Positions 24,323 through 36,566 of a stretch of 64,000 bases of DNA are shown here, piece by piece; the first letter of the stretch is position 1; each line of letters starts with the position of its first letter. The DNA comes from Eleusine coracana subsp. coracana (Eukaryota; Streptophyta; Magnoliopsida; Poales; Poaceae): the NCBI GenBank assembly GCA_032690845.1, contig CM064417.1:26113833-26177832 (forward strand). Direction: 5' to 3'. Under the pieces are notes generated by a model. It was not told where the DNA came from and did not search any database. It was given only the letters and a program-made list of their open reading frames with translations. The translations under genes and the position numbers were made by a program.

Positions 24323-26454
24323 ATGGTGAAGCGTGCGGTCAATCTCTGGATGTTTGATGGAGAGGACTTTCCCTACTGCAAGTCAAGGACTAAGGCTTAT
24401 CTCTTAAGCCAAGGATGTGTAATTTGGGAGATAGTTGAGCAGGAGTATGCCATACCAGCAGACCTCAACACTACATCTGCAGGTGAGTTAACCAGGTATG
24501 AAAATAACTCCAAAGTTGTCAATATCCTGCTTTCTGCTCTAGGTAGGAATGAACATGACCGTGTTGCTCATCTTGATACTGCACATGCCATTTGGGCAAA
24601 GCTTTGCACGTACCATGAGGGTACCAATCAAGTCAAGTCTATGCGTAAGGATTCTTACAATAGACAGAACCAAACCTTTGCACAAAAACCTAGCGAGTCA
24701 CTAGATGACACTTTTTGTAGGTTTGAGGCCATTATGTGCAACTTGTGGGCTTGCGGTAACCTTGTGTACAATGATAATGATAGAGCTAAGCAATTATTGT
24801 ATTCTCTAGATGAAAATGCTTGGGGGGGGTTAAGATTGTTGCTCTAGAAGAAACGGCTGATTTCAATACCCTGGACTATGAGCAACTGTATAGCAAGCTA
24901 AAATCTCATGAACTGTCTAGGAAGTCTCGTCCTAATCTTGCTAATCCTGCTTCTAGCATGGCTTTGCTTTCTAGCTCTCAAAAGGGTAGTCACAGTGGTG
25001 CTTCTTATGGAACTAACCCCTCACTTGACAAGTCTTCTTTAGAGTTTGCTCTTTCTTCTCTTGTTGCAGCTTCCAATGAACAGATGGAGTGCATTCCTGA
25101 CTAGGAGATGTCCTTGCTCACAAGGAAGTTCAGGAAGTTCTACAACAACCGCAAGGAGAGAAGAGGAGGTGGTTCAAGAACCTGCTTCGAGTGTGGTGAC
25201 CCGGGACACTTCATTGCAGACTGCCCCAAGAAGAAGAAGAAGGTTGGGTACCATGACAACAACACTGAATATTTCAAGCAGAAAAAGAACCGCTTCTACA
25301 AGAAAGGCAAGAACTCCAAGAAGTTCACCAAGGCCATTGCACGCGCCTGCATTGCCGCCTTGAGCGACGTCAACCTCACATCAAGTGGAGGCCTTACAAG
25401 CTCAGAGGAGGAGGTTGAGAAGCCACAAGTCAAGAGGAAGGACGACTTCACTAGGCTTTGCTTCATGGCAAAAAAAGATCACGACACCAACTCTGGCTCT
25501 GACTCTGACACAAGCGAGGTACCTCCCACTCTTGATGAGCTCTCTTCTGAACTTGATCATTTGCGTGATATTTTGCTCATGCAAGATGATAAGCTTCGTA
25601 GTGCTGTTCGTGAGAATGGAGAGTTTAAGTTCAAGTTGGAGAGTGCTGAATATGAGATCACTTCGCTTAGGTCCAAGGTTGCTAAAAATGCTGATGTTGA
25701 GTGTGAGTCTTGTTAAGTTGTGATGAATGATCTCAGTCCGAGGGAAAGTGTGCATGCTCAAGTTGCCAGTCAGCTTGAGAGTGCCCTTAAAGAGCTTGAT
25801 GAATTCAAAGCTAGACCAACTCTTTTAGGTGCATGTCAGAAGTGCCCCAAGCTCACAAATGAGTTGGAATCTCAAACCCTCAAAGTCAAAGAGCTCAAGT
25901 CCAAGCTGCTAGATGAGACTCGCTCGAAAGTTCTTCCACCACCCTGTGTAGTGTGTGGCTCTCTTAAGGATAAGCTTGCAATCACAAGAGAGGAAAACAA
26001 AAACCTAGCCCAAGAAAATGACTATCTCATCTCTCGTCTCCAAAGAACCCTAGTGAGTGAGGAGAAGATTGAGAGTGACTTGGCAAGAGTTAAAGAAAGT
26101 GCTAGTAGGTCAACCTACAACTTGGGCTTGGGATTTGAGAGGTGTGACAAGAAGAGTGAGAATGTGGGTAAGTTTGTGCCTAGCTCTAGCTACAAGGATG
26201 AGGAACAATCCATCAAACCCACTGACACATACTATTCACCTAACCCTAATCCTTCCTTCAACCCAAAGCAAATCGAGAAGCCAAAACCCAAACCCACTAT
26301 GCAAACTAAGCCTAAACATGAGAGTGTCTACATTTGCATGTTTTGTGGTCGTAAGGGTCACTTGGATGAGTATTGTTATAGGCGTAAGAGGATTAAAAGG
26401 ATGCAAGCTGACTTAACTAGGAATGTGCATCATGATGATTTTGTTGGTTTTTAG
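24323..26454 (+). pseudogene. Broken gag of SIRE-like copia element
   Basis: The reading frame starts at ATG 24323 and encodes a plant copia Gag, the structural protein of the virus-like particle. The N-terminal part matches the UBN2-type Gag core (GEDFPYCKSRTKAYL, then AKQLLYSLDENAWG). A run of nine G near 24823 causes a frameshift. A TAG at 25102 and a TAA at 25714 break the continuing frame without further shifts. A first zinc knuckle, CFECGDPGHFIADC, has the C-x2-C-x4-H-x4-C spacing and is followed by a lysine-rich stretch. After a Ser/Asp/Glu-rich segment and a coiled-coil-like region comes a second CCHC-like knuckle, CMFCGRKGHLDEYC. This long two-knuckle Gag is characteristic of the SIRE/Maximus group. 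With one frameshift and two stops it cannot make full-length Gag. Confidence 0.88.
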
Positions 26455-26831
26455 TCTCGCTCTTTTTCTCGTGCCTATCATGCACAGGGTCACTCTTCAT
26501 ATGGCTTGGTTCACGAAACAGAGGCTTTGCACAGTAGCACTTTGGCGCCCCACGTTTTCCCCATTGTGTTGAGCGTCGCTCGCGTGGATTTGGCTTTCAC
26601 ACAGATAATTTCTATCCTCACAACCATAGGTTTAAGTCGAGACGCTTTGATAGACCACGCTTTCCCCATCATGGTTCTCATCCCATGTGTTCGAGTGGTA
26701 ATGTGCAAAGAACTGTGATAACCGCTACATATCGTATGGTTCAGTGCTCGCTTCCCAAGAGTTTTCTTTCTGACCCCAGCACTGAGTCATCGATCTTTCC
26801 TTCTCGTTCTTTGTAGGAAGTAGGTGGAGGC

Positions 26832-27814
26832 TTGGAGAACAAATGGTTGATGGACTCTAGGTGTTCGCGCCACATGACCGGAGATGCAAAGTGGTTCTTT
26901 AGCCTCACTCCCTTTAAGCGTCGGGAGTATGTGACCTTTGGAGATGACAAGAGAGGGAGAGTGAAGGCAAGAGGCGCGGTAAAGGTAAATGAAAAATTCA
27001 CTCACAAGGATGTTGGTTTGGTTGAGCATCTCAAGTACAATCTCCTCTCTGTTTCTCAGTTGCTTGATGTTGGTTTGGAAGTGCGCTTTAAGAAAAATGC
27101 TTCTTGTGTTCTTGATTCGAATGGCTCTTTGGTTTGTGAGATTTCTAGCATTGGGAAAGTTTTTTAGGCTGATTTTGCTATCTCTCCTGGTTCTCACAAG
27201 TGCTTGTTTGCTCAAACTTCTTCTGTGCACTGGAAATGGCATAGGAGACTAGGTCACATGAGCTTTGACTTGCTTTGTCGGTTGAGTGGCCTAGGTTTGA
27301 TCTAAGGATTGCCTAAGCTCAAATTTGATAAGGATTTGGTTTGTGCCCCTTGTCGTCATAGGAAAATGATTGCCCCTTCTCATCCACCAATTAATTTGGT
27401 GATGACTGAATGCTCTGGAGAGTTGCTTCACATGGACATTGTTGGTCCTTCTCGGGTTCGTTCGGCGGGTGGGAAGTGGTATGTTCTTGTGATTGTTGAC
27501 GACTACTCTTGCTACTCTTGGGTTTACTTTCTTGAGAGCAAGGATAAAGTGTTTCATCACTTTTGAAGCTTAGCTTTGAGGTTGTTCAAGAAACTCCCTG
27601 GTGCATTACGAGCAATCCGCAGTGATAATGGCACCGAGTTCAAGAACTCCTCCTTTGATGCTTTCTGCCTTGAGCATGGTATTGAGCATCAGTTTTTAGC
27701 ACCTCGAGTCCCTCAGAAGAATGGTGTGGTCGAATGAAAGAACAGAACCTTGGTGGAAATGGCCCAGACAATGCTCGATGAGCATAGGACTCCAAGGGGT
27801 TCTGGGCAGAGGGG
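26832..27814 (+). pseudogene. Partial copia pol: protease remnant and integrase core
   Basis: The segment begins with WLMDSRCSRHMTGD, a copia aspartic protease active-site region in which the expected DSG reads DSR. A GAG-pre-integrase zinc-binding part follows (WKWHRRLGHMSFDLLCRLSGL), then the integrase core. The catalytic triad positions can be seen: Asp in LLHMDIVG, Asp in IRSDNGTEF, and Glu in NGVVE. In-frame stops occur at about 27165, 27302, 27564 and 27736. Homology ends near GGTTCTGGGCAGAG (FWAE), and the next bases are LTR. Reverse transcriptase and RNase H are absent. This is a dead fragment. Confidence 0.88.
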
Positions 27815-27816
27815 GT

Positions 27817-29609
27817 TTTGGTGTTTGTGTTGAAATGCGGGAATCCAAGGATTGCATGGGTTTGTGCATGATTATGCTTTGACTAACCAGAGTTGGTGAA
27901 GGTGTTGGAAAGTTGCAGGAGTTGGAAAGTGTGTTTCTTTGTCTCATGACGTGTAGGTCAGTGGACTCAACTTGGCGGTCAACCGCAAGAGGATCGGGCA
28001 CAAGTAGGAGACTAGACGCCGGACGATCGGGAGGTCGGGTGAAGTCAAGGGTGATCCATACCATACACGTGGAGAGGCAAGAAGCACGGACGGTTTCGGG
28101 GTTGAGCCTCAAAACCATGGGTGGTGATCGAGACAGTCGTGTTGACCAAGTCAAGGTGATCGGGCGTCGGTGCAAGTAGAGGCTTCCAATAGACCAGAGG
28201 CGGGAGAGACTTACCGATGAGGAGGATCACGGGACGAGGTGACACACGTCAAGATCAAGAAGTCGCACTTTGAGAAGCATGCAAGGCGGTTTTCCGATTT
28301 AGGCCTCAAAACCGGTGGCGGTGATTGGAGGTGCACGTGACACCATCATGGAGCTTGCGTCGAGGCGAAGCTAAGTCGTAAAGGGCTCGATGGCGTTCAG
28401 GCGAAGGAAAAAGAGTTGGATTGTTTAGCCCCTGGTGGTGGGTGGCAATGAGTTATAGGTCAAGGGTAGAGTTGTCTTGGACCCTAGGCCTATATAAGGA
28501 GAGGTAGGGCTGGTGGAAGAGGTGCCGCTCTTTCCCTTAGCCTTGCCTTAAGTCTTCATTCAAAGCGCTAGAAGAGGTCTTCATGTAATAGAGGAGAGGA
28601 GAGGGTGTGTGAGAGACATATCTTTCTCTTCCAAATAGTGGGAGGAAGAGGATGGCTTCCAAGCCTTGTATCCATGGATCTTGTAAGCATGTTTCTATGA
28701 TATGAGAATTATTTTCGTGCTCAAGATCTTCCTCTCTTCCTAAATCCCAAATTTCTCTTTTTCTCTATTTTTGGAGCTATTTTCGTGGGAATTTTTTATC
28801 TCATTTTTGAGTGAATTTTTGGGGCGGATTTCTTGGGGATCTTAGTGCTATGATGATTTAGAACAATCCTACATAGGTCCTTGACCGAATCAAGAGCTCT
28901 AGCACCTTTGATTTGAAGGATTTCTCAAATTTCCCCTTTTTGGTGTTCTTGGCACAAGATCTAAAATTTGTGATGATTTCTTGAGCCAATTGAGTAGATC
29001 TTTTTGGAGGAGGGTCACAATGACCTCAAGATTCCTTGGTCCAAATATCGCATATTTTGGAGATCATTTGGTTGAGTTTTGGAGAGATTTGTGGGAAAAA
29101 TGCGATAGTATTCTGTTCTGTCGGGGGTCGATCGGCACAGTCAGTGGGTCTGAACTCTGATCGGCACTATTGATGCCACGATCGGCACTGTCGGTGGCTT
29201 GAGTCTGAACCCAGCACCGGCACTGCCGATGCGCTCCGACCGTTTCTTTCCAGAGTTTTGAGAACCCCGCACCGGCACTGCTGATGGGTGTGACCGGCAT
29301 TGTCGATGGTGCCAACCGGCACTACCGATGGCTGTGATCGGCACAGTCGATGGTTGTCTAGACTTGATCTGTTTTGGTGTGTTTCTTTGACAGTTTTGAG
29401 TCTTTGCAGTTCTTCTTTGTTTCTGCTGTGTTCCGCTGCTGTTGTTGATCACTCTTAGGGTTAGCACATCACAAGTTGGTGCATGTGGCCTTGGTGATCG
29501 GTTTAGAGGTTGGCTTGGTTGTAATTGGGACATAGGCCAAGTTCTTGTGAAGAATTTTAATTGGCTCCCATTCACCCCCCCCCCCTCTGGTCACCTTCTC
29601 GGTCCTTCA
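27817..29609 (+). repeat. 3' LTR of the copia element, 5' end truncated
   Basis: The direct repeat of the 5' LTR begins near GTGTTTGTGTTGAAATGCGG (27821) and ends at CGGTCCTTCA (29609). It carries the same TATA box (28491-28499) and C-run. About the first 30 bases of the LTR are missing, removed with the 3' half of pol. Confidence 0.87.
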
Positions 29610-31529
29610 CAATGACTCGATCGACCTGACTCAGGGTCGACGGGCACAGGTAAGATGGGATAAGAGGCTGCAAACTGCCTCGACGGCCCAATAGCACCGG
29701 GGTCCTAAGGCTGGCCCCACGAAAGGGTTCGGCAGCCGCCCAGTGCGCCAAACGAGACTGACGGGCATGAGTGATGGGCACACCTAGCGGCCAACACCCT
29801 GACCCCCGAGGGTCGAAGGCATCGCGGAGTTGCGATTGAGTCCTGTTCTAACCCGTTCATTGTTATCTCCTCGGAGAGAGGCACCTAGCCGCCACGACCC
29901 ACTGAACGGTCGCGGTAACTAGTCGGGTCGGAAAAATGGATTTATGAAGCCAGCCACTAGCTGGTTCACTGGGACCCCATCGACGGAGAACTGGGGGCTT
30001 CACTCGAGCGAACCTGATAGCACCTCATCGAGCATCGCATTTCAACCATCTAGGCAAAAACACGGCCTGGCTCTATCCTCCATCACACGAACGAGGCACG
30101 AAAGGAGAACACGACAAAGCCGAAGCGGTCGCTCGACTAGTCCGTCTGCATCGAGCGAGGACTCGAGAACCAACATTGCCAACAGAAATCCCACGATGAG
30201 ATTGCATGATTTATCTCCTTATTGATACGTGCCACTTAGGGTCGATCTGTACAAAAATCTCTTACAAATGAATGTGTACAATTCGCAAAGTACAAGAAAG
30301 AGAAAATTAAAAATCGGCCCGACTAGCGCGCTACGATAGGAGTCGACACCCGCACCTCGATGGGCACATACGGGGCGAAGCAACTGTAATGCTTCGCTCT
30401 CATTTAAGGACGTGGTCTTCCTCTAACCAACGAAGCAAGCAGATTATCTGCGCCCTTGGGACACAAATGCTACTGATCATGGGGACTAGGGTCCCCACAG
30501 GAACAACAGGGTCGGTGCGGCGCCTGTTCCTGGCCCCATCCTTACTAACGCCACATAAGGCACACAAGGGAGCGACTAAGAAACCATCTAGGCCTCCCAT
30601 AAGAGGGCCCCTTACTCCTCACCGAGTACCGGCAAGCGGTAGAGATTACAGGACTCGAACCGCCTGGCCTGCTACCATCGTTGCGAGCAACAACTATAGA
30701 GGCGGCATCTTCACGAAACATCAGACTGCTCCACCCTCCACCACGACAGCCGTCAATGGGAAGTGCCAAGCCACGCAACTTCAAGTCGTCGTCTTCACCC
30801 AAGCTCTCGTCCCCGTCGCCTGGCAGGCACCCGCATCGAGCGGCCATGCCGACGCCCGGACTCTCCGCGAGGAGCTCGCCAAGCAGCGCTGACCTGAGGA
30901 ATGTGACCTAATCTATGAGAAAAGGAGACTTTGACGTGAGCAGTGACGAGAAAGCACAACCCTATGATTGCCTTAAATAACCACACTGCCTTCGGCCATG
31001 CCCTCGGATTCTCCCTGGAACTCGATACGTCAGCGCCAACCCCGATGGAGAGATGCTCTTGCGCCTCGCACGCCAAGAGGGGACAAAAACATGTTGTCCT
31101 GGCAGCGCTGCACCACGCCTTTTAAGGAAAATGAGATTCGCCCCTTCACAGGAGCGCCTTGAAACAAAGCCCCATGATGGGTCCTGTCGTAGGCCCCACA
31201 GCCGCACCTGAGGCCACCTAGCCTGATCGGATATCGGAACCCGAGGGGCTCAGGGCGGCAGTACCCCCGAGACCATCCGAAGAACGAGTTAGCCAGCTCA
31301 TACCAAATAAAGCCAAAGCGCGACTTTCTCCAAACTCGCCCTCTGGCTCGGGGGCTACACCCGACGGGTGCGCTCGCACGCACCTTGTCCGAAGAACGAG
31401 TTAACCATCTCATGACGAATAAAGCCAAAGCGCGAGTTTCTCCAAACTCGCCCTTTGGCTCGGGGGCTACAGCCATGAGTGCGCTCACGCGCACCTCTTT
31501 CAAAAACCGAGCAACCAAGAAGCAACTTC
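29610..31529 (+). mobile_element. Left fragment of an older gypsy-type element (outer host of two insertions)
   Basis: This GC-rich stretch has no intact ORF. It joins logically to 38203-38274, because the SIRE-like element between them is flanked by a near-perfect target duplication (GTGTT / ATGTT). The composition, the repeated GGCTCGGGGGCTAC blocks near 31345 and 31460, and the same block just before the 3' LTR at 38275 all tie the two pieces together. Short frames around 30.4-30.9 kb, rich in Ala, Arg, Pro and Ser, may be a degraded gag start, but I cannot support a specific protein. Confidence 0.6.
31277..31500 (+). repeat. Tandem duplication, 112-bp unit, in the gypsy remnant
   Basis: CCGAAGAACGAGTTA occurs at 31277 and 31389. 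Both copies continue through AATAAAGCCAAAGCGCGA, TTCTCCAAACTCGCCCT and GGCTCGGGGGCTACA with few differences. It is a local duplication of noncoding retroelement sequence next to the point where the SIRE-like element inserted. Confidence 0.85.
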
Positions 31530-31534
31530 GTGTT

Positions 31535-33193
31535 TGTAAGGACCGAAGGCGTACCGAGAGGGGGGTGAATCGGTAAGCCAACCACGAATCTGAATACTTC
31601 AATTCACACCACTAGAACCTAGCAATCATTGCAACCAAATAATTATAGTAGGCCAAGACCCTACACATGCTAGTTTTCATGAGGAAAGCAAGCGCGAAAG
31701 CCAAACACACTAGCCTATGCAAGCCACAATTCAACCTAGTTACTAGAGCACACAATTACGGAATAGTAAAGAGGGGGTCAAGGGATGCTCATGATTTTTT
31801 TCCCGAGGTCTCGGAAGGATGGCGCCTTCCCCTAATCCTCGTTGGACCACTCCCGCCGGAGTGTCGGTCCCTCCCGCCACCAATGTGGAGTTCTCGCCCA
31901 CGAGCCTGCAATCACTCCCGGAGTGAAGACATGGTGCGCGTCACCGCTGCCACCAAGGCACAAGCTCGCTTCCCTCGAAAACTTGCCAGACTCCCCGAGC
32001 TGACACGGGCGTTCACTAGCGATGCCCCTTTCACCAGCGGGCTCAAACCGTGTAAAATCGTGTAAAGGCCTTCACAACCAATCACGATAGGCTCGACCAC
32101 CGACACCTAGCCAGTCTAGGTCTCACCGTAGACCAAGAGTAACAACCTAGATCACACTCTCAAGGGCACTCTAGCCTTAGATGTGCATCAATGTTTAAGA
32201 TACTCTCACTAGCACTCTCAAAATATGCAACATCCCCTCCTAGTGCTCTCCTCTTTTCCTCTTCGCTCTCACCAAATGCTCCAAGCAATTCCACTAGCCA
32301 AGGTGGTCTCCAAGACCCAAGCAACGAACTTATATAGGCTTCCAACCTTCAACTAGCCATTGCTCCATGAAATCAACTCTCTGGGCTCCATTGACCGGAC
32401 TGTCCGGTCATTGCTAGACCGGACCGTCCGATCTCTCTGAAACGGCTCCCAAAATAGTTGGCTGCTCTATCTAGATGATCTCCTCATACTGATCGGACCG
32501 TCCGGTCAGTAGACCGGACCATTCGGTCGTACTTTCTCTCTCCATTCTAGAGAGCACCATCTTCTGCACTTCTCTATCCCGAGCAACCTCTATACAGACC
32601 GGACCGTTCGGTCTCTACAGGTCTTCACGCTGACAAACTTCCTCGCATACTTCTCTCTGGTCTCCTAGTAACCGTACAGTCCGGTCACCTCTGACCCCTC
32701 TGTCCAGTCACTATGTCCAGAAGCTAAAACTCCTCGTCCTCACTTGACTTCTTTTCCCGGCTTCTCCGAACAGCTCCTTGGCTTCTCCACCGTCACCTAG
32801 TGCCTGTGATTTCACTGAGCATCCATGCACATCACCAACTAGTGTGACCTAAGAGACATGACCTAGACCCCCTTGATAGTCCGACTTTTCCTATGGACTC
32901 AAAGCCCTAACAACTAGACAGGTGTTCCCAACACTTGCTCCATAGCTTGTCCTTAGCTTCGATCCATCTCCATCAACCCTTGGAATCCATCAAGCTTACA
33001 AGCCTCCATGCTTGTGGTCATTGTTATCAATTGCCAAGGCAACCATCATCCATATGATTTGTAGTAGAGTTTAGAGATGATTCCTACATAGACAACACTC
33101 ATGTAGATATTAGCCCATAATTTCATAGTTGTCATCTATCACCAAAACATTCATACCTTAGGGATCCAATCATCAATGGTCATGAAGCTTACA
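31535..33193 (-). repeat. 3' LTR (in element orientation) of the SIRE-like element
   Basis: This LTR matches 36567-38202 almost throughout. On the minus strand it carries TATATAAG near 32330. Between about 32390 and 32700 it holds at least five variants of the palindrome GACCGGACCGTCCGGTC. Confidence 0.9.
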
Positions 33194-34366
33194 GTCTCCC
33201 CCTTTTTGATGATTGATGACAACCACTACTTATCATAATCTTTATCATAAAACAACAGGGCTAAAAAGCTACAAAATGATCGAGAGGAACCTCAAAAGCA
33301 TAAGCAATGAATAAACAAGGTCCTACTCAATCAAGCATCATCAAGAGCTAAGAGAAATAAGAAAGAAGAGCACACTCTAGATGATATGCATGCATGTCAT
33401 GTGAAGATATTAATTAAAGCATAAAAACATGCAATGCAAGACATGAATGATGATATGCAACAGGATAGCATGGCAATACATAGGAATAAAAAGCAAGCAA
33501 TCATCATCATAGCATCATACACAGGCAAATAGGATAAATAAAGAAAAACAAGGCACTGCGTATGAAAATAAACTAAGTGAGATCAAGATGAGTCAAACAC
33601 ACGTGAATGAAAACCATGACTCATCAAAATCCATGAACACTCGATAAATCCATCATTTATTAAGATCCAAATGTATCTATCTCCCAAAACCAATGAACAC
33701 ATATGCTCCCCCTAGATACATGCTAGTGACTCTCGATCGCATAGGATCACACTCCCACTCCCCCTAGACCTATGACAATTTCTCCCCCTTTGGCAACAAA
33801 CACCAAAAAGGGAAAAAGGGAAACAACTAAGCGCCCTTTGACTACTTCACCTAAGTGTCCAACTGCTCAAAGTACTCAAGGTCTACTGGTGACTTAGACC
33901 CTCTGTCCTGTCCTGTTGGTGGGACTGTGGATATCTCTTTTCCTTTGGTCACACTTGCGGAGATGTAATCTCATATAGATCATGAGGCACAAATATCTCC
34001 AAATGTGACAAGCCTCCTTTGTGTTTCCTATATGATGCATGCAACAAGCATTTTACATATGCATGGAAAGTAAACATGTCATGTGAATGCAAGCAGTATT
34101 AAACAAGACATAAAGGAAACCTAACAATGTCATGTTTGAACCCCTCTCAAGCTTACTCACTATAAGCCATACCCTTGCCTTGAGAGAAGCCAAACCACCA
34201 TCTCAAGCACTCCCCCTTGCTTATAGCTATCTTGAGTTGGTTAGACATTGACTAATTTTTATGTGTTTTTCTTTTAGTTATTTACACATGCATGGATGCA
34301 AAGCATACTAGTCACAAAAGAGTCCTAGTTACCATGCAACGCAAGAAAATAAAGAACACACTACAA
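33194..34366 (-). other. 3' noncoding region and polypurine tracts of the SIRE-like element
   Basis: This AT-rich stretch has no ORF. On the minus strand, AAAAAGGGGGAGAC (33194-33207) abuts the LTR and fits a polypurine tract for plus-strand priming. Further similar purine runs lie near 33700, 33757, 33782 and 34208. Multiple such runs are usual downstream of the coding region in SIRE-like elements. Confidence 0.7.
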
Positions 34367-36513
34367 CTACCAAGAACTAACACGGATACCTCCCTCATGA
34401 GTAGATATGACATTGAGGTCCATGTCACTTGTGGTGGACTTCACTTGATCTTCAAGTAAGCTCCCGGTCCACCACCACCACCATCTTCTAGGTCTTGTTC
34501 TTGGGCACCTACTTGTACTTCGTTGACCTCTTAAGATCAACAATGCACTAGGCACCCATATGCTCTTGACCTTTCTCTTCTTGTTTAGTGGTCCCAAAGC
34601 CTTTGCATTCACCTTGCCATCCTTGTTCCTAAAAAAGCTTGAAATGTGTGTTCTCATGAACAAGTTAGCGTTAGGTAAAACAATGGAACTTCTCACCATA
34701 GGACAATCCTTAATAGTGTGACCATCCTTGCAACACCTCTCACAATAGTAGTCGTCGGCAAGTAGGGGCTTGATCCATGCGGGGATGGAGTCACTCGTCC
34801 CGATGATATCGATGACGCCGGGATATGAGCCAAGTCCCCGGTGGGAGACATTGTTCACAAGGTTTCTCCCAAGAATCTCCTTGTGGATGGCTCTACTACG
34901 TGTGAGCCTCTCGAAGCCGTTCATCACCATCTTCCTCTCTTCCTTGAGCTTGTGATATTCCTCCAAAACAAATGGCTTAAGAGAAGAAACCTCGACCGAG
35001 GTGGATAGTTCATCACACATAGTAGAAGCATCACTCTTGGATGAACTAGAGGAGGGAGAGGCAAGATCATCCACATTAATGACCTCAAAAGTAAGTTCAA
35101 GGGTCTCGTACTTCTCATGTAGCTCTATATGATCACCCTTGAGTTTGTCATAACTCTTGTTTAGGGCCTCATGAGATGTGACAAGGTCCTTGAGCTCACT
35201 CTCAAGCTCACCAACATGGTCCTTAGCCAAATTACATTCTTTTCTTACCACATCCAACATTTTGTATTTCTTGACGGCGATGTCACGGGCTTGCTCAAGC
35301 ATACTCCAAAGCTCGGCACATGCGAGCTCCTCATCATCGCTATCATCGCTGCTCTCATCCTCACTCTCCCCAAGTTGGATTACGGCCATGAGGCACGTGG
35401 GAGGGGGAGGAAGAGCTCATGGAAGTGTGGTCTTGATCATGGTTAGGCCGGCCACTTCTTCATCATCGCTTGAGGAAGAGGATGTGCCACTTGAGTTGTC
35501 ACTCGTCCACTCTCCAACAAGTGCCTTACATGAGAACTTCTTCTTGTGGTCTTGAGCTTTGCCTTTACCTTTGCTCTTATCCTTGTTGAAGTACCTCTTA
35601 TTCTATTGCTTGGCTTTGGGGTCTTCATTTTCTTCTTCTTCATCATCACTTGAGTCTTGGGACTTAAAAGCTTCTTTCTTTGGCTTGGGGCAATCTCGAA
35701 CAAAGTGGTTCTTAGACCCATGGTTGAAGAACTTGCCCTTGGACTTGGAAGCAAACTTGTTCTTGAAGGTCCTCATCTTCTTCATGAGAAGGGCCAAGTC
35801 CTCACTCAAGTCATCTTCTTCTTCATCATCATCATCTTCAATGATTACCTTCTTCTTGCTCTTCTTGCTCTTGATAGGCTCTTGCATCTCGGCTTGAAGA
35901 GCAAGGTTGGATGGTTAAAGATCATCCAAACCCAGCTGGTAGCTCTCGAAGGCAGTTATCTTGCCAAGTACATCCTTCATGGTCTTGGTCTTGAGGTCAC
36001 CTTGCAAGGTGAAGGTGATGATGGACTCATACTTGGGATCTTTGAATAGCCTCAAGAATCTTCTTATCATCTCCACAGGCCTAAGCTTGAAGTCATCCCC
36101 AAGAGCATTGATCTCCTCCACTAGTACATGAAAGTGAGAATAAATAGTGTTAGCTCTCTCATGTGGCAATCTAGTGAAGTTATCATACTTGTTTTTTAGC
36201 ACATAGTATCTTTCCTCTTTGACATCACTAGTAGCCTCATGGAGACCCTGAATCTCAGTCCAGATACCATGTGTTGTAGAACTTGCATCCAATCTAGAAA
36301 AACATTCTTAGATATGCATGCCAATAGAGCATTCTTGGCCTTAGTGTTGCACTTAATGAAATCAGGTTCAAGGAGGTTAACATCCGCATCAGACTCATGT
36401 GTCGCCATTAATATCTCTGGATCAAGGGACTCCAGTTAGGCTTGCATACGAGCCTTCCAATACCCGTAGTCCTCCCCATCGAATATGGGAACACTCCTCA
36501 CCTGTCCCGGCAT
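34367..36513 (-). pseudogene. Degraded gag of the SIRE-like element
   Basis: The frame starts at a minus-strand ATG at 36513 (MPGQVRSVPIFDGEDYGYWK), the usual start of plant copia Gag. An early TAA after RMQA, a frameshift near 36290, a stop after LGLDDL (about 35915) and further shifts break it. The core around 35915-36292 (THGIWTEIQGLHEATSDVKE and following) matches UBN2-type Gag. An acidic Asp/Glu stretch, a knuckle remnant (FNHGSKNHFVRDC, first Cys pair lost) and a Ser/Asp-rich segment follow. The longest open piece, 34367-35389, encodes a predicted coiled coil and the CCHC knuckle CERCCKDGHTIKDC. It looks like the C-terminal half of a SIRE Gag. It cannot be translated as one protein. Confidence 0.85.
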
Positions 36514-36550
36514 CCTTACTCAAGGTGGTGAAGCCTCAAAAATGAGCACT

Positions 36551-36566
36551 TGGCTCTAATACCACT
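36551..36566 (-). promoter_or_regulatory. Primer binding site of the SIRE-like element
   Basis: On the minus strand AGTGGTATTAGAGCCA directly follows the LTR that ends at 36567. It matches the initiator-Met tRNA primer site TGGTATCAGAGCC with one difference, and it fixes the element's orientation as minus. Confidence 0.85.

Larger units (their letters stand above)
22494..29609 (+). mobile_element. Ty1/copia SIRE-like LTR retrotransposon, internally deleted and inactive
   Basis: Two long direct repeats (about 22494-24259 and 27817-29609) flank a broken gag and part of pol on the + strand. A primer binding site like initiator-Met tRNA follows the left LTR. The internal order is gag with two zinc knuckles, protease remnant, GAG-pre-integrase and integrase core. 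Reverse transcriptase and RNase H are missing: pol breaks off just after the integrase catalytic Glu region at about 27814, directly into LTR sequence. That places a deletion from inside pol to the first bases of the 3' LTR. The left edge is tentative. A TG at 22494 is preceded by CAATA, and the right LTR is followed by CAATG, a 4 of 5 match. Confidence 0.9.

Noticed and set aside
29128..29355. Possible separate minisatellite locus
   Set aside because: It is the 3' LTR counterpart of the array at 23833-24005, not an independent locus.
30640..30690. Minus-strand GGTTCGAGTCC, like the T-arm of a tRNA
   Set aside because: The flanking bases do not form the T-stem or an acceptor stem, so no tRNA can be folded.
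31030..31602. 190-codon minus-strand frame
   Set aside because: It runs through the 112-bp tandem duplication and into the SIRE-like LTR, so it is accidental.
35171..36049. Plus-strand frames of 91-130 codons
   Set aside because: They are antisense to the acidic and serine-rich part of the SIRE-like gag. Their Leu/Ser runs are the complement of GAT/GAA repeats.
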